From the NCBI RefSeq assembly GCF_001652725.1, contig NZ_LWHJ01000031.1:1-64000 (forward strand): a stretch of 64,000 bases of DNA, read 5' to 3'. The notes below the pieces were generated by a model. The model was not told the origin of the DNA. It saw only the letters and a list, made by a program, of their open reading frames with translations, and made no database searches. Origin of the DNA: Pedobacter psychrophilus (lineage in GTDB: Bacteria > Bacteroidota > Bacteroidia > Sphingobacteriales > Sphingobacteriaceae). Numbering within the stretch: the stretch's first letter is position 1; the number at the start of each line of letters is the position of its first letter. Of the stretch, positions 50,534 to 59,162 are shown in pieces. The translations under genes were made by a program, and so were the position numbers.

Positions 50534-50594
50534 GATTGAAGCGGTATCCTTTTTTTTATTTTCAGAAAAAAAGATTTAGCGGAAAGCGTGTTAT
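50534..50594. repeat. AGCGG-type paired intergenic element
   Basis: GATTGAAGCGG (50534-50544) and GATTTAGCGG (50573-50582) are direct repeats flanking a CTTTTTTTT...AAAAAAAG hairpin. The element is followed by GCGTGTTATAACGC (50586-50599), which contains the palindrome GTTATAAC. I recognise this arrangement as a recurring Bacteroidota intergenic element. It may act as a terminator or small structured RNA; its role is unknown. It lies in the 282-bp gap between divergently transcribed FUSC and DEAD-box genes. Confidence 0.4.
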
Positions 50595-50717
50595 AACGCC
50601 CTAATTAATAATTGGTTTTTAATGATGATCATTCAAAATAGATGGAGATGATTATTATTATAAGCATCAAATTGAATATAAACCACTCTTTTTTATTAAC
50701 ATTAATAAATTAAAAAA

Positions 50718-51845
50718 TTGAATACTTTCCAAGAACTAGGCGTTTCTGAGCAGTTTATACCCGCATTAACAGAAAACAATATCGTTACACCTACAGAAAT
50801 ACAAAAAAAAGCAATCCCATTTTTAATTAAAGAAGGAACAGATTTTATTGGTCAGGCGCAAACTGGGACAGGTAAAACTGCGTCTTACGGTTTGCCATTA
50901 TTACACCGTGTTAATCCAGAGTTAAAGCAAATACAAGCCTTGGTTATTTGCCCCACCAGAGAATTGGCTCAACAGATTGCTAAACAACTATTTAAGTTTA
51001 CTAAATATGCCGATTTTAAGATTTTTACCGAGGCAGTTTATGGTGGAGAAAGAATAGACATACAAATAGGAAGATTAAAGAGGCCTACTCATATCGTAGT
51101 TTCTACACCGGGCAGATTAATTGACCTTTTAGAGCGAAATATCATTAATCTTGAAAAAGTTGGTACAGTTGTTTTAGACGAAGCAGATGAGATGTTAAGT
51201 ATGGGCTTTAAGCCTGATATTGACAAAATATTAGGTTACACCAATAAAAAGGCAAATACCTGGCTTTTTTCTGCAACAATTCCTGATAGTTTAAAAGAGA
51301 TTATTGATGAATTTATGGCAGCTAATGCCTTTAGAATTGAGGTGGAGAAAAAGGATATTATCAATCAATCAATCACCCATCAATACTTAATCTCGGATAT
51401 AAAAGATAAAGTAAACGTTTTAAGTCAGTTTTTAAAACTGAAAGAAAATGAAAGAGGAATTATCTTTTGCAGAACAAAAGCATCAGCTCAAACTTTAGAA
51501 AAACAGTTAATTGCAAAAAATATCTCAGCAAAAGCCATTCATGGTGATTTAGGGCAAAGGGACAGAGAAAAAGTGATGCGTTTATTTAAAAGTAACAGGC
51601 TGCAAATCTTAATTGCAACTGATATTTCTGCAAGAGGAATTGATGTGGATAGTTTATCTTATGTATTGCATTATCAATTACCAGATCAAATGGAGTATTA
51701 TACCCATAGAAGCGGGAGAACCGCAAGGGCAGGCAAAAAAGGATATTCTATAGCTTTTGTTGCACCTTCAGAATTGAGTAAGATATCGGATTTAGAAAGA
51801 GAACTTCATGTTAATTTCGAAAAAATTGACGGTTTAAAAGGGTAG
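50718..51845 (+). CDS. DEAD-box RNA helicase, minimal core, TTG start
   Basis: A 375-residue ATP-dependent RNA helicase consisting of the two RecA-like domains only. The Q motif (TPTEIQKKAIPFL), motif I AQTGTGKT at 47-54, motif II DEAD in VLDEADEM, motif III SAT, motif V DISARGIDV and motif VI HRSGRTARAG are all intact. The usual basic C-terminal extension is missing. The start must be TTG at 50718: an in-frame stop lies 9 bp upstream, and NTFQELGVSEQF is already the conserved N-terminus. A role in ribosome assembly or cold-adapted RNA turnover is typical for such proteins. Confidence 0.93.
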   Translation: MNTFQELGVSEQFIPALTENNIVTPTEIQKKAIPFLIKEGTDFIGQAQTGTGKTASYGLPLLHRVNPELKQIQALVICPTRELAQQIAKQLFKFTKYADFKIFTEAVYGGERIDIQIGRLKRPTHIVVSTPGRLIDLLERNIINLEKVGTVVLDEADEMLSMGFKPDIDKILGYTNKKANTWLFSATIPDSLKEIIDEFMAANAFRIEVEKKDIINQSITHQYLISDIKDKVNVLSQFLKLKENERGIIFCRTKASAQTLEKQLIAKNISAKAIHGDLGQRDREKVMRLFKSNRLQILIATDISARGIDVDSLSYVLHYQLPDQMEYYTHRSGRTARAGKKGYSIAFVAPSELSKISDLERELHVNFEKIDGLKG

Positions 51846-51885
51846 GGGCAAAAATCTTTTTTTTATTCTTTGCGTTAATAAAACG

Positions 51886-52617
51886 ATGAGAAAAATCTTC
51901 ATAAAATTCTTACCAAAACATATCAAAGATTATTACATAAATAATGTTGATGATAAAGGAATCAATTCAAAAATAAATTCGATTATTATTTTTGTAATAC
52001 TGATGTTCTTGTTTTCAGTTGCATTCATTTTTTTAACCGATAAAATGAGTGACAATGAAATGGTAAGTATTGATGATTTTATTACCAATCATATCATATT
52101 TTATCGATCTGCTCATTTAAATATCATTATGAAATATATCACCTTTGTAGGTGATTTATTTGGATATCTTATACTCTGTATTATATTAGGATTATTCTTT
52201 TATTTCAAAAAAAACTGGAGGGTTTCTTTAGAAATTACTTTGGTTTTAGTTTTAGCATCAGGATTAAATGTGTTCTTAAAAAATGTGATTAGCAGGCCAA
52301 GACCACTTATTAATCGCATTGTATATGCTAATTTTTATAGTTTCCCTAGTGGCCATGCCATGAGTGCAATAGTATTTTATGGATTTATAAGTTACTTATG
52401 CTTAATCTTATTAAAGAAGCTATGGCAAAAAGTGATGATAGTATTATTTTGCGTGGTAATGATTTTTGCAATTGGAATTAGTAGAATTTATTTAGGTGTT
52501 CATTATCCATCAGACATATTAGCTGGCTATTTAGCAGGTACAGCTTGGTTAATGTTTTGTTTAGTAATTCTAAATGTCCTCACATTAAGAAAAACAAGGC
52601 TTAATAGTTACGAATAA
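51886..52617 (+). CDS. PAP2-family membrane phosphatase
   Basis: A 243-residue integral membrane phosphatase with about five or six helices. The three PAP2 motifs are present: K-x6-RP in KNVISRPRP (about 132-140), SGH in SFPSGHAMS (about 153-161) and the SRIYLGVHYPSD block (about 204-215) with the catalytic His. Family members dephosphorylate phosphatidic acid, undecaprenyl diphosphate or phosphatidylglycerol phosphate at the periplasmic face. It begins 40 bp after the helicase stop in the same direction. Confidence 0.9.
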   Translation: MRKIFIKFLPKHIKDYYINNVDDKGINSKINSIIIFVILMFLFSVAFIFLTDKMSDNEMVSIDDFITNHIIFYRSAHLNIIMKYITFVGDLFGYLILCIILGLFFYFKKNWRVSLEITLVLVLASGLNVFLKNVISRPRPLINRIVYANFYSFPSGHAMSAIVFYGFISYLCLILLKKLWQKVMIVLFCVVMIFAIGISRIYLGVHYPSDILAGYLAGTAWLMFCLVILNVLTLRKTRLNSYE

Positions 52618-52671
52618 AAGATATTGTTCTGTTATCTAGCTACTAATCATAAATATTAAATTGATATTTAT

Positions 52672-52679
52672 TATATTTG
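52672..52679 (+). promoter_or_regulatory. Candidate -7 box (TATATTTG) giving a long leader for the cold-shock gene
   Basis: An exact TAnnTTTG match 188 bp before the cold-shock protein ATG. If used, the mRNA would have a leader of about 180 nt, similar in length to the structured leaders of enterobacterial cold-shock genes. The -33 element is not obvious. Confidence 0.35.
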
Positions 52680-52867
52680 TGAAAAATACTTTCAAATCAG
52701 ATTTCTTTTAAGCGAAGCATAACGAATCTCGTTTTTCCAAACGCTATAATTAAAGTATCTTATCATAAAAGTTGTTAAATGCTTTAGTTTATATGAGCAA
52801 TCTAAGGATGTTTTGACACCAGAAAGTATCATTGAATATAGGTATTAACAACAATTAAAAATAACGA

Positions 52868-53320
52868 ATGGGCAGATCACAGGAAACCTTTAGTAAAAAG
52901 GAGAATGAAAAAAAACGATTGAAAAAAAGGCAGGAAAAGCAACAAAAAAAGGAAGAAAGAAAAGAAAATTCTTCTGATGGAAGTTTAGAGAATATGATGG
53001 CTTATGTAGATGAATATGGAAACATTACAGATACGCCACCAGATCCAACACGTAAGAAAAAAGAAATTGACGCTAGTTCTATAGAAATTGGAATTTCTAA
53101 ACAAGAGGAAGAAGATTTAACAGTTGAGAAAAAAGGTAAAGTAGATTTCTTTAACGATGGTAAAGGTTTTGGTTTTATTAAGGAAAACGGAACTCAGGAA
53201 AAATACTTTGTCCATGTAAATGGTTTAGTTGATGAAATACGTGAAGGCGACAGCGTAACTTTTGAATTGGAAAAAGGTATGAAAGGCTTAAATGCAATTA
53301 AAGTTAAAAGAGTTAAATAG
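52868..53320 (+). CDS. Cold-shock-domain protein with basic N-terminal extension
   Basis: A 150-residue protein. The C-terminal 63 residues (about 87-150) are a cold-shock domain with RNP1 GKGFGFIKE and RNP2-like EKYFVHVNGL. The N-terminal 85 residues are a disordered, strongly basic, then acidic extension starting MGRSQETFSKKENEKKRLKK. Such extended cold-shock proteins are typical of Bacteroidota; they bind single-stranded RNA or DNA and act as RNA chaperones. It stands alone, with a 250-bp upstream region and a terminator at 53357-53388. Confidence 0.92.
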   Translation: MGRSQETFSKKENEKKRLKKRQEKQQKKEERKENSSDGSLENMMAYVDEYGNITDTPPDPTRKKKEIDASSIEIGISKQEEEDLTVEKKGKVDFFNDGKGFGFIKENGTQEKYFVHVNGLVDEIREGDSVTFELEKGMKGLNAIKVKRVK

Positions 53321-53356
53321 TTAATATATAACTGTTTAGACTACATTATATCATTT

Positions 53357-53388
53357 AAAATATCAAGCAAATTAGCTTGATATTTTTT
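53357..53388 (+). terminator. Rho-independent terminator after the cold-shock gene
   Basis: A 12-bp stem (AAAATATCAAGC and its complement) with a 6-nt loop and a short T-run, 37 bp after the stop. Confidence 0.85.
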
Positions 53389-53444
53389 ATAATCAATTTG
53401 TCCTATAATCAATATTATGTTAAGTAGATATTTCTACTTCTCTG

Positions 53445-55919
53445 TTATTTTGATAATAGCTTAAGTCCTTTTACCAAATCAGATTTTTCGTTATTGATTC
53501 CCTCCCAAGGATTTTTACTATTCTTTATTAAATCTGGAACTGTTAAAATCGTAAAATCATTCATATCTAAATCTTCATTAACATCTTTCCAATCTAAAGG
53601 CATAGAAACGGTTGCTCCAGGTTTTGGTCTAACAGAATATGGCGCAGCTATAGTTTGACCTCTACGATTTTGTAAAAAATCAATATAAATTAATCCTTTT
53701 CTTTTTGAAGGACTTCTGTCGATACTTGTATTCTTTGGGCTTTGTTCATGAACTTTGTTGGCAATAAACTCCGCAAAGTTTTTGACAAAATCATAATCAT
53801 ATTTTTGAGCTATATAAACATAGATATGAATTCCTGAAGAACCAGATGTTTTCACAAAGCTTTTGATTTTAATTTCATCAAAAATGCTTTTTACTATTAG
53901 AGCAATTTCCACTACTTCACTAAATTTGTTCCCATCAGGATCTAAATCAATCACCATAAATTCTGGATTTTCTGGCTTTTTGAAGGTACTTAACCAAGGA
54001 TTTATCTCTATGCATCCTAAATTAGCCATGTAAATAAGGGAAGCTTTATCATTGCATACCAGATAGTTAATCTCTTTATTATTACTATCAGAATGCATTT
54101 CTGCTGTTTTTGCCCATTTTGGTAAATTGTTTAAGGCAACATCTTTTTGAAAAAAGCTCGGCTTATCCATTCCATTTGGATGTCTATTTAAGCTTAGGGG
54201 TTTATCCTTTAAATAAGGCAACATTTCATCGCCTATCTCTTCATAATAATTAATTAAGTCTCCTTTAGTGTAACCTTCTTTTTTCCAAAAAACCTTATCC
54301 AAATTAGTAACCTTTACTTTTTTACCTTCTAGTTCAAGCTCCTTTTCATTTACTGACTCTTCTTCATTATCATCTTTCTCCATATCATCTAAATTTACTT
54401 CATCAGCATCTTTATCCTCTCTTAAACCTTTAAAAACCGGATGCCTTAAATGTCCGTCTTCTGTCCATTCCGTATAATTTACTTCACAAACTAATTCAGG
54501 CCTCACCCAAGTCACTGTTTTTTCCTGATTTACTTTTTCTGATAATGGTTTTTTAACTAAAATCCTTTGGTTTAAATCATCATAAAGCGATTTCAATGTA
54601 TCGTCATTAAAGCCTGTACCACAATTGCCTATATATTTTAATTGACCTTTTTCATCTATCATTCCTAAAACCAAAGCTCCAAAATATTTTCTTGAACCAG
54701 TTGGTTTTGTATACCCGCAAATAATTGCTTCTTCACTATTAACAAATTTGAATTTTAACCAGGTATCGCTTCTTTTTCCAATATAATATTCGTCTTGTGC
54801 TTTTTTGCCTATAATGCCTTCCCATCCCTCCTTTTTTGCTTTGGTAAAAAGTTGTTTCCCCTCCCCTTCTATAAAATCCATTAAAATGATATGTTCAAAC
54901 TTATATTGACTTATCAAGCTTTTTAATAATGCTTTACGCTTTAATAATGGTAATTCTGTAACATCATGATTATTAAGACTTAAAATATCAAAAACATAAT
55001 ATTTTAAGATTATATTTTTATCATCATTTTCATAATTTTGGAGCAATTGAAATTTCTGATTTCCGTCTTTATCCTCAGCTACTAATTCCCCATCTAAAAC
55101 TGCATTTTCTTTTATCAATTTTAAATCAGATACAACTTGCTCATAATTAGAGGTATAGTCTTTTCCATTTCTTGTGATCAAATTGATGCTATCTCCAGTA
55201 TTTGCTAAGATTCGATAACCATCTATTTTCCTTTCATAGATATAACTTTCATCGTCAAAAACCTGAGGAGCTAATTTTGCCAGCATTGGCTGATAATTAA
55301 TTGATTGATGGTTTTCAACAACCGTAGGTTTAGATTTTTCCTCCTTTTTAGATTTAAAATCTTTTCCTTTTTTAATGATTTCTTTAGGAATAAGTTTTTC
55401 AATATCAAATTTATCGTTGACGGCATATTCGTCATTATGCTTTATCAGTAACCATGCGTTTTGTTCTGCACTTTTTATCTTAACTAATGCAAACTCTCCT
55501 TTTAAGATTCTACCTTTTAACTTAATCTTTAAACTTCCTGCTTTTAATTCTTTTAGCAATTCTTTTTCATCATCCTTTGTAGATTTGTTTAAGGACGTAT
55601 AAGTTCCTTCATCAAACTGATGCACCGTTCCAGCTCCATAATTTCCTTTAGGGATTTCGCCTTCAAATGTTCTATAGGCATAAGGATGGTCTTCAACCAT
55701 CATGGCAAGTCTTTTATCATTTGGATTTAGAGATGGACCTTTTGGAACGGCCCAACTTTTTAGTACTCCATCCATTTCTAACCTAAAGTCATAATGTAAA
55801 TGAGAGGCATGATGTCTTTGTACTACAAAACGTAAACCTTTTTTAGATTTTTCTTTTACTGATTTTGGTTCTGATGTTTTTTCGAAATTTCTTTTTTTAT
55901 CATAGGCAGATAAAGGCAT
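53445..55919 (-). CDS. ligD: Multifunctional ATP-dependent DNA ligase D
   Basis: An 824-residue enzyme for non-homologous end joining. Domains in order: 3'-phosphoesterase (about 28-185, FVVQRHHASHLHYDFRLE and WAVPKGPS), ATP-dependent ligase with OB fold (about 208-515, adenylated Lys231 in ERKIDGYR), and primase/polymerase (about 535-815, KVTNLDKVFWKKEGYTKGDL, MVIDLDPDG with the metal-binding Asp pair, and TSGSSGIHIYV). The PE-Lig-Pol order differs from mycobacterial Pol-PE-Lig but occurs in other bacteria. Ku lies 3 bp upstream, so both proteins of the repair system are made from one transcript. Confidence 0.96.
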   Translation of the reverse strand: MPLSAYDKKRNFEKTSEPKSVKEKSKKGLRFVVQRHHASHLHYDFRLEMDGVLKSWAVPKGPSLNPNDKRLAMMVEDHPYAYRTFEGEIPKGNYGAGTVHQFDEGTYTSLNKSTKDDEKELLKELKAGSLKIKLKGRILKGEFALVKIKSAEQNAWLLIKHNDEYAVNDKFDIEKLIPKEIIKKGKDFKSKKEEKSKPTVVENHQSINYQPMLAKLAPQVFDDESYIYERKIDGYRILANTGDSINLITRNGKDYTSNYEQVVSDLKLIKENAVLDGELVAEDKDGNQKFQLLQNYENDDKNIILKYYVFDILSLNNHDVTELPLLKRKALLKSLISQYKFEHIILMDFIEGEGKQLFTKAKKEGWEGIIGKKAQDEYYIGKRSDTWLKFKFVNSEEAIICGYTKPTGSRKYFGALVLGMIDEKGQLKYIGNCGTGFNDDTLKSLYDDLNQRILVKKPLSEKVNQEKTVTWVRPELVCEVNYTEWTEDGHLRHPVFKGLREDKDADEVNLDDMEKDDNEEESVNEKELELEGKKVKVTNLDKVFWKKEGYTKGDLINYYEEIGDEMLPYLKDKPLSLNRHPNGMDKPSFFQKDVALNNLPKWAKTAEMHSDSNNKEINYLVCNDKASLIYMANLGCIEINPWLSTFKKPENPEFMVIDLDPDGNKFSEVVEIALIVKSIFDEIKIKSFVKTSGSSGIHIYVYIAQKYDYDFVKNFAEFIANKVHEQSPKNTSIDRSPSKRKGLIYIDFLQNRRGQTIAAPYSVRPKPGATVSMPLDWKDVNEDLDMNDFTILTVPDLIKNSKNPWEGINNEKSDLVKGLKLLSK

Positions 55920-55922
55920 AAT

Positions 55923-56690
55923 TTAAGCTCCTTTCTTATTCAAACTTTCCATTAATTGCTCGTATAAATCATCACTTTTAGCTTTATTAGGTTTTAACTT
56001 TTTAATGGTTGGGCGTTTACCTTTGGCTTTAGCTTTAATAATTTTTAGCAACTCTGCTGTATAAGTGTCTTTATATTTACTAATATCGAAATCAGAAGTA
56101 TATTGTTTAATCAGTGCTAAAGCAACATCTAACTCTTTTTTTGGAACAGTTAAATCATCAGGAGTATTAATTTCAGTAGTTTCTTTTATTTCTTGTGCAA
56201 ATCGAATCCTGGAAATCACAATTACATCATCTTGGGGATGGATGATACATAGATTTTCTCTTTGTCGCAAAACAAATTGCCCAACACCAGCCATATTGGT
56301 TTTCTTTAAAGCCGTTAATAAAAGCTTATAAGCCTTTTGCCCCTGCTTACCCGCCTCCGCATAATAAGAGGTTTCAAACAACATTGGGTTTATTTCAGAT
56401 GATTTTACAAAATTTTGGATATCAATTGTTTTAGTTTTCTCTGGACTCGCATCTTCAAAATCTCTTTCTTCTAAGATGACATAATCGTCTTTTAACTTAT
56501 ATCCTTTAACAATTTTTTCATAAGGAACTTCCTTTCTGGTTTTTTCGTTAATACGTTGATATTTAATATGTTCATGGTCTCTCCCATCTAACATATCTAA
56601 ATCTAAACTGCTATGGTCTATAGCAGAATAAAGTTTTATTGGGATATTAACTAAGCCAAAGGCGATGGTTCCGTTCCAGATAGATCTCAT
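55923..56690 (-). CDS. ku: Ku DNA end-binding protein
   Basis: A 255-residue bacterial Ku homodimer subunit, normal length for the family. The N-terminus MRSIWNGTIAFGLVNIPIKLYSA is the family hallmark; the core beta-barrel follows (DGRDHEHIKYQRINEKTRKEVPYEKIVKGY in parts), and a Lys-rich tail at about 222-245 (IIKAKAKGKRPTIKKLKPNKAK) probably aids DNA binding. It threads onto double-strand ends and recruits LigD, encoded 3 bp downstream. Confidence 0.96.
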   Translation of the reverse strand: MRSIWNGTIAFGLVNIPIKLYSAIDHSSLDLDMLDGRDHEHIKYQRINEKTRKEVPYEKIVKGYKLKDDYVILEERDFEDASPEKTKTIDIQNFVKSSEINPMLFETSYYAEAGKQGQKAYKLLLTALKKTNMAGVGQFVLRQRENLCIIHPQDDVIVISRIRFAQEIKETTEINTPDDLTVPKKELDVALALIKQYTSDFDISKYKDTYTAELLKIIKAKAKGKRPTIKKLKPNKAKSDDLYEQLMESLNKKGA

Positions 56691-56730
56691 TTGTAATTGA
56701 TTTTAATAAATTGAAATCAATATTTATTCC

Positions 56731-56755
56731 AAAAAAAATAAGCTCCGAAGAGCTT
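56731..56755 (-). terminator. Rho-independent terminator with a UUCG loop after the bioA-diiron operon
   Basis: On the minus strand, AAGCTC-TTCG-GAGCTT is followed by A and eight T residues, 50 bp beyond the stop of the gene at 56805. UUCG is an unusually stable tetraloop. This closes the bioA operon before ku. Confidence 0.85.
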
Positions 56756-56804
56756 AAGATATTCAATGTTATAAATTTGTATGAGGTAATTAAAAACCTG
56801 TAGG

Positions 56805-57437
56805 TTAATTCACTATTTGGGTTGCTTCACTAAACACTTCCTTTTCTAAACGATCAATCCAATCATTAAACAATTCAGTTTCAATTTTCACAGCATGATT
56901 AGCGTAAATCTCCCAGTTTGGCGAGAAAGTTTTAAGCTGATGTAGCATTTCTTCCAAATGACCTTCTTCTTCTAAGATGATCGATTTTACCATTACTTTG
57001 CTATTAGTTTCGGTTAAAATATCCTGATAAATGGGATATAATTCATCTGCTCTCACTTCAATGGCGTAAGTCACTAAAAGATAAGCAGCAAAACGAAGTT
57101 CTGGCCCGGTGATTTGAAGTTCTTTTTTTAAGTATTTACAAACCTGTACATCTAAATTATTTAGATAATATTTGCTGGCTCTTGGTGCTAATAAATATTG
57201 ATTTTGATAATCAGAACAGTGATTTTCTGATATTTTAGAAATCTGTTTCTTTAAATAATAAGCATGACGATGTTCTTCGGCAGCATGTTTTAAAATAATA
57301 AGTGTTACCTTTTCTTTATCTTCTGATGCTGATATCTTTTTAGCACCAGCATTTTCCATAAAAGACAAAGTATTTAACCATTTAGAGTGCAATAAATCAT
57401 CGCTAACTATTTGTGATAAAGTTTCTTTTAATTTCAT
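56805..57437 (-). CDS. Ferritin-like diiron protein, unassigned, coupled to bioA
   Basis: A 210-residue, soluble, all-helical protein. Its candidate metal ligands form a complete ferritin-like diiron set: Glu28 (FMENAGA), Glu55-x-x-His58 (AEEHRHAY), Glu127 (AIEVRADELY) and Glu157-x-x-His160 (EEEGHLEE). There is no signal peptide. The gene starts one base after the bioA stop and ends at the UUCG terminator, so it is co-expressed with biotin synthesis. I do not know a named function; possibilities include an oxygenase or hydroxylase step in pimelate or biotin supply, or an unrelated oxidation. MiaE-like tRNA hydroxylase was considered but the flanking motifs do not match. Confidence 0.7.
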   Translation of the reverse strand: MKLKETLSQIVSDDLLHSKWLNTLSFMENAGAKKISASEDKEKVTLIILKHAAEEHRHAYYLKKQISKISENHCSDYQNQYLLAPRASKYYLNNLDVQVCKYLKKELQITGPELRFAAYLLVTYAIEVRADELYPIYQDILTETNSKVMVKSIILEEEGHLEEMLHQLKTFSPNWEIYANHAVKIETELFNDWIDRLEKEVFSEATQIVN

Positions 57438-57438
57438 C

Positions 57439-58704
57439 TTAAAATTTAATTAATGCTTCTCTTATTTGATTGTAAATGTAATCTAAATCATCGTTAGAAA
57501 TACAATAAGGTGGCATAATGTATAAAATATTACCTAGAGGTCTCAATATAATTCCTTTGTCTAAAAAGAAATTATAAAGCGTATCTCTAATATTATTGAA
57601 ATAAGAAGTGGCTTCAATATTCCATTCCATAGCTAAGATGGTTCCGCATTGGCGTACATTTTTAACCTTAGGATTAAGCTCAATTTCTTCTTTAAATTGA
57701 TGATGCTTTTTTGAAATTCTTTTTAAACTTTCATGCGTTTCTGCCTGCATCAAAATATCAAAACTTGCGTTAGATGCAGCACAAGCAACTGGGTTAGCAG
57801 TAAAAGAATGTCCGTGGAATAAAGTTTTTAGTTTATCGTCTGATAAAAAAGCATCGTATATTTCTTGTGTACAAGAGGTTACACCTAAAGGCATTGTTCC
57901 ACCTGTTAAACCTTTAGAAAAGCACATTAAATCGGCTTTTTGAGTTAAATGGTCTGATGCAAAAAGCTTTCCTGTACGTCCAAAACCAGTCATCACTTCA
58001 TCTGCAATGGTTAAAACATTTTCTTTTTTACAATGCAAAATTAGTTCATCTAAATCTTCAGCTTCGTACATCAACATCCCTCCTGCTCCTTGTACTAAAG
58101 GCTCAAAGATAAAACATGCTAATTCAGATTTAAGATTTGAAATTTGGGATTTGAGAACTTCTAAATTGTTTTCATTTGGTAAATCTAAAAACTCAACATC
58201 AAATAATAAAGAGTCAAAAGCTGCAGTAAAGGCACTTCTAGCACTTACTGCCATTGCTCCAAAAGTATCGCCGTGGTAAGAATTTTTAAAAGCTAATATT
58301 TTTGTGCGATGTTGGTTTTGATTGCTCCAAAATTGCAAACACATTTTTATAGCTACTTCAACCGCTGTTGAACCGTTATCGGAATAAAATATTTTAGCCT
58401 GATTTTTTGGGATAATACTCAAAAGGTTTTCAGCCAATTTTACTGCTTGTGGATGAGTAAATCCTGCAAAAATAACATGTTCTAGAACTTGTAACTGTTC
58501 AAATACTTTTTCTGCAATATATGGATGACTATGTCCGTGAATATTAACCCACCAAGAAGAGACGGCGTCAATCAGTTTTTTTCCATCCTCTGTATAAAGG
58601 TAAACTCCTTCTCCTTTAACGATAGGAATTGGCTTAGCTGCCGTTTTCATTTGTGTGTATGGATGCCAAATAGCTTCCAAATCTCTGCTCACTAAATCGC
58701 TCAT
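57439..58704 (-). CDS. bioA: Adenosylmethionine-8-amino-7-oxononanoate aminotransferase
   Basis: A 421-residue class III PLP aminotransferase converting KAPA to DAPA with S-adenosylmethionine as amino donor, the third step of biotin ring assembly. Family blocks are IWHPYTQMK at about 13-21, SSWWVNIHGHSHP near 48-60, FYSDNGSTAVEVAIKMCLQFW near 110-130 and YHGDTFGAM near 155-163. DEVMTGFGRTGK near 235-246 is followed by MCFSKGLTGG with the PLP Lys near 269. A variable loop (LEVLKSQISNLKSELACF) is encoded by heptanucleotide repeats at 58125-58152. The other bio genes are not in the window. Confidence 0.95.
   Translation of the reverse strand: MSDLVSRDLEAIWHPYTQMKTAAKPIPIVKGEGVYLYTEDGKKLIDAVSSWWVNIHGHSHPYIAEKVFEQLQVLEHVIFAGFTHPQAVKLAENLLSIIPKNQAKIFYSDNGSTAVEVAIKMCLQFWSNQNQHRTKILAFKNSYHGDTFGAMAVSARSAFTAAFDSLLFDVEFLDLPNENNLEVLKSQISNLKSELACFIFEPLVQGAGGMLMYEAEDLDELILHCKKENVLTIADEVMTGFGRTGKLFASDHLTQKADLMCFSKGLTGGTMPLGVTSCTQEIYDAFLSDDKLKTLFHGHSFTANPVACAASNASFDILMQAETHESLKRISKKHHQFKEEIELNPKVKNVRQCGTILAMEWNIEATSYFNNIRDTLYNFFLDKGIILRPLGNILYIMPPYCISNDDLDYIYNQIREALIKF
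58125..58152. repeat. Heptanucleotide repeats inside bioA
   Basis: Four consecutive 7-bp units on the plus strand, CAGATTT, AAGATTT, GAAATTT and GGGATTT, encode part of a surface loop of BioA in the other strand. The period equals that of the repeat inside valS (20694-20776). The reading frame is kept. Confidence 0.6.
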
Positions 58705-58711
58705 TTTCTTT

Positions 58712-59161
58712 TTAATTCTGTTTCAATAATTTAACAACTTTCTTATCAACAGGGAAAGTAACATTCTGTTTCTTTAAACTAACTAGAGGAACAAACCTAA
58801 AACATTGTTTGCTGACTTCAGATTGTCCATCAAAATCATACTCACACTTAGAAATTTTGAAGTTTATTTCTTCTAAAGGCTTAACCAAATAATAGATAGA
58901 AATTAGTTGCCCACCATTTCCAAATGCTGATTTTACAAAATAATCTGTAGTATAAAAATGTGATAAAACTTCAATTTTGAGATTACATTCTTCTATAAAT
59001 TCTCTTTTTAAGCCATCAATCAAGCCTTCGCCATATTCTAAACCCCCGCCAGGAAATTTAATAAATCTTATCCCTCGCTCCTCTTCATCACTTAACAAAA
59101 TTTCATTTTGTTCGTTAATCAGTAACCCATAAACTCTTATATTAAAATGTTTGTTTTCCAT
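58712..59161 (-). CDS. NUDIX hydrolase
   Basis: A pyrophosphohydrolase of about 149 residues. The NUDIX box is GGLEYGEGLIDGLKREFIEECN (in parts: GGLEYGE, then REFIEE), with the catalytic Glu residues present and the usual final Gly replaced by Asn. I place the start at the ATG at 59161, 1 bp after the CDF gene stop; a TTG three codons earlier is possible but would overlap that gene. Substrate is unknown. The gene probably belongs to a CDF-NUDIX-bioA transcript. Confidence 0.85.
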   Translation of the reverse strand: MENKHFNIRVYGLLINEQNEILLSDEEERGIRFIKFPGGGLEYGEGLIDGLKREFIEECNLKIEVLSHFYTTDYFVKSAFGNGGQLISIYYLVKPLEEINFKISKCEYDFDGQSEVSKQCFRFVPLVSLKKQNVTFPVDKKVVKLLKQN

Positions 59162-59162
59162 T

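Noticed and set aside
56805-57437. MiaE or bacterioferritin assignment for the diiron protein
   Set aside because: The diiron ligands match a general ferritin-like fold, but the surrounding motifs of MiaE and of haem-binding bacterioferritin are absent.
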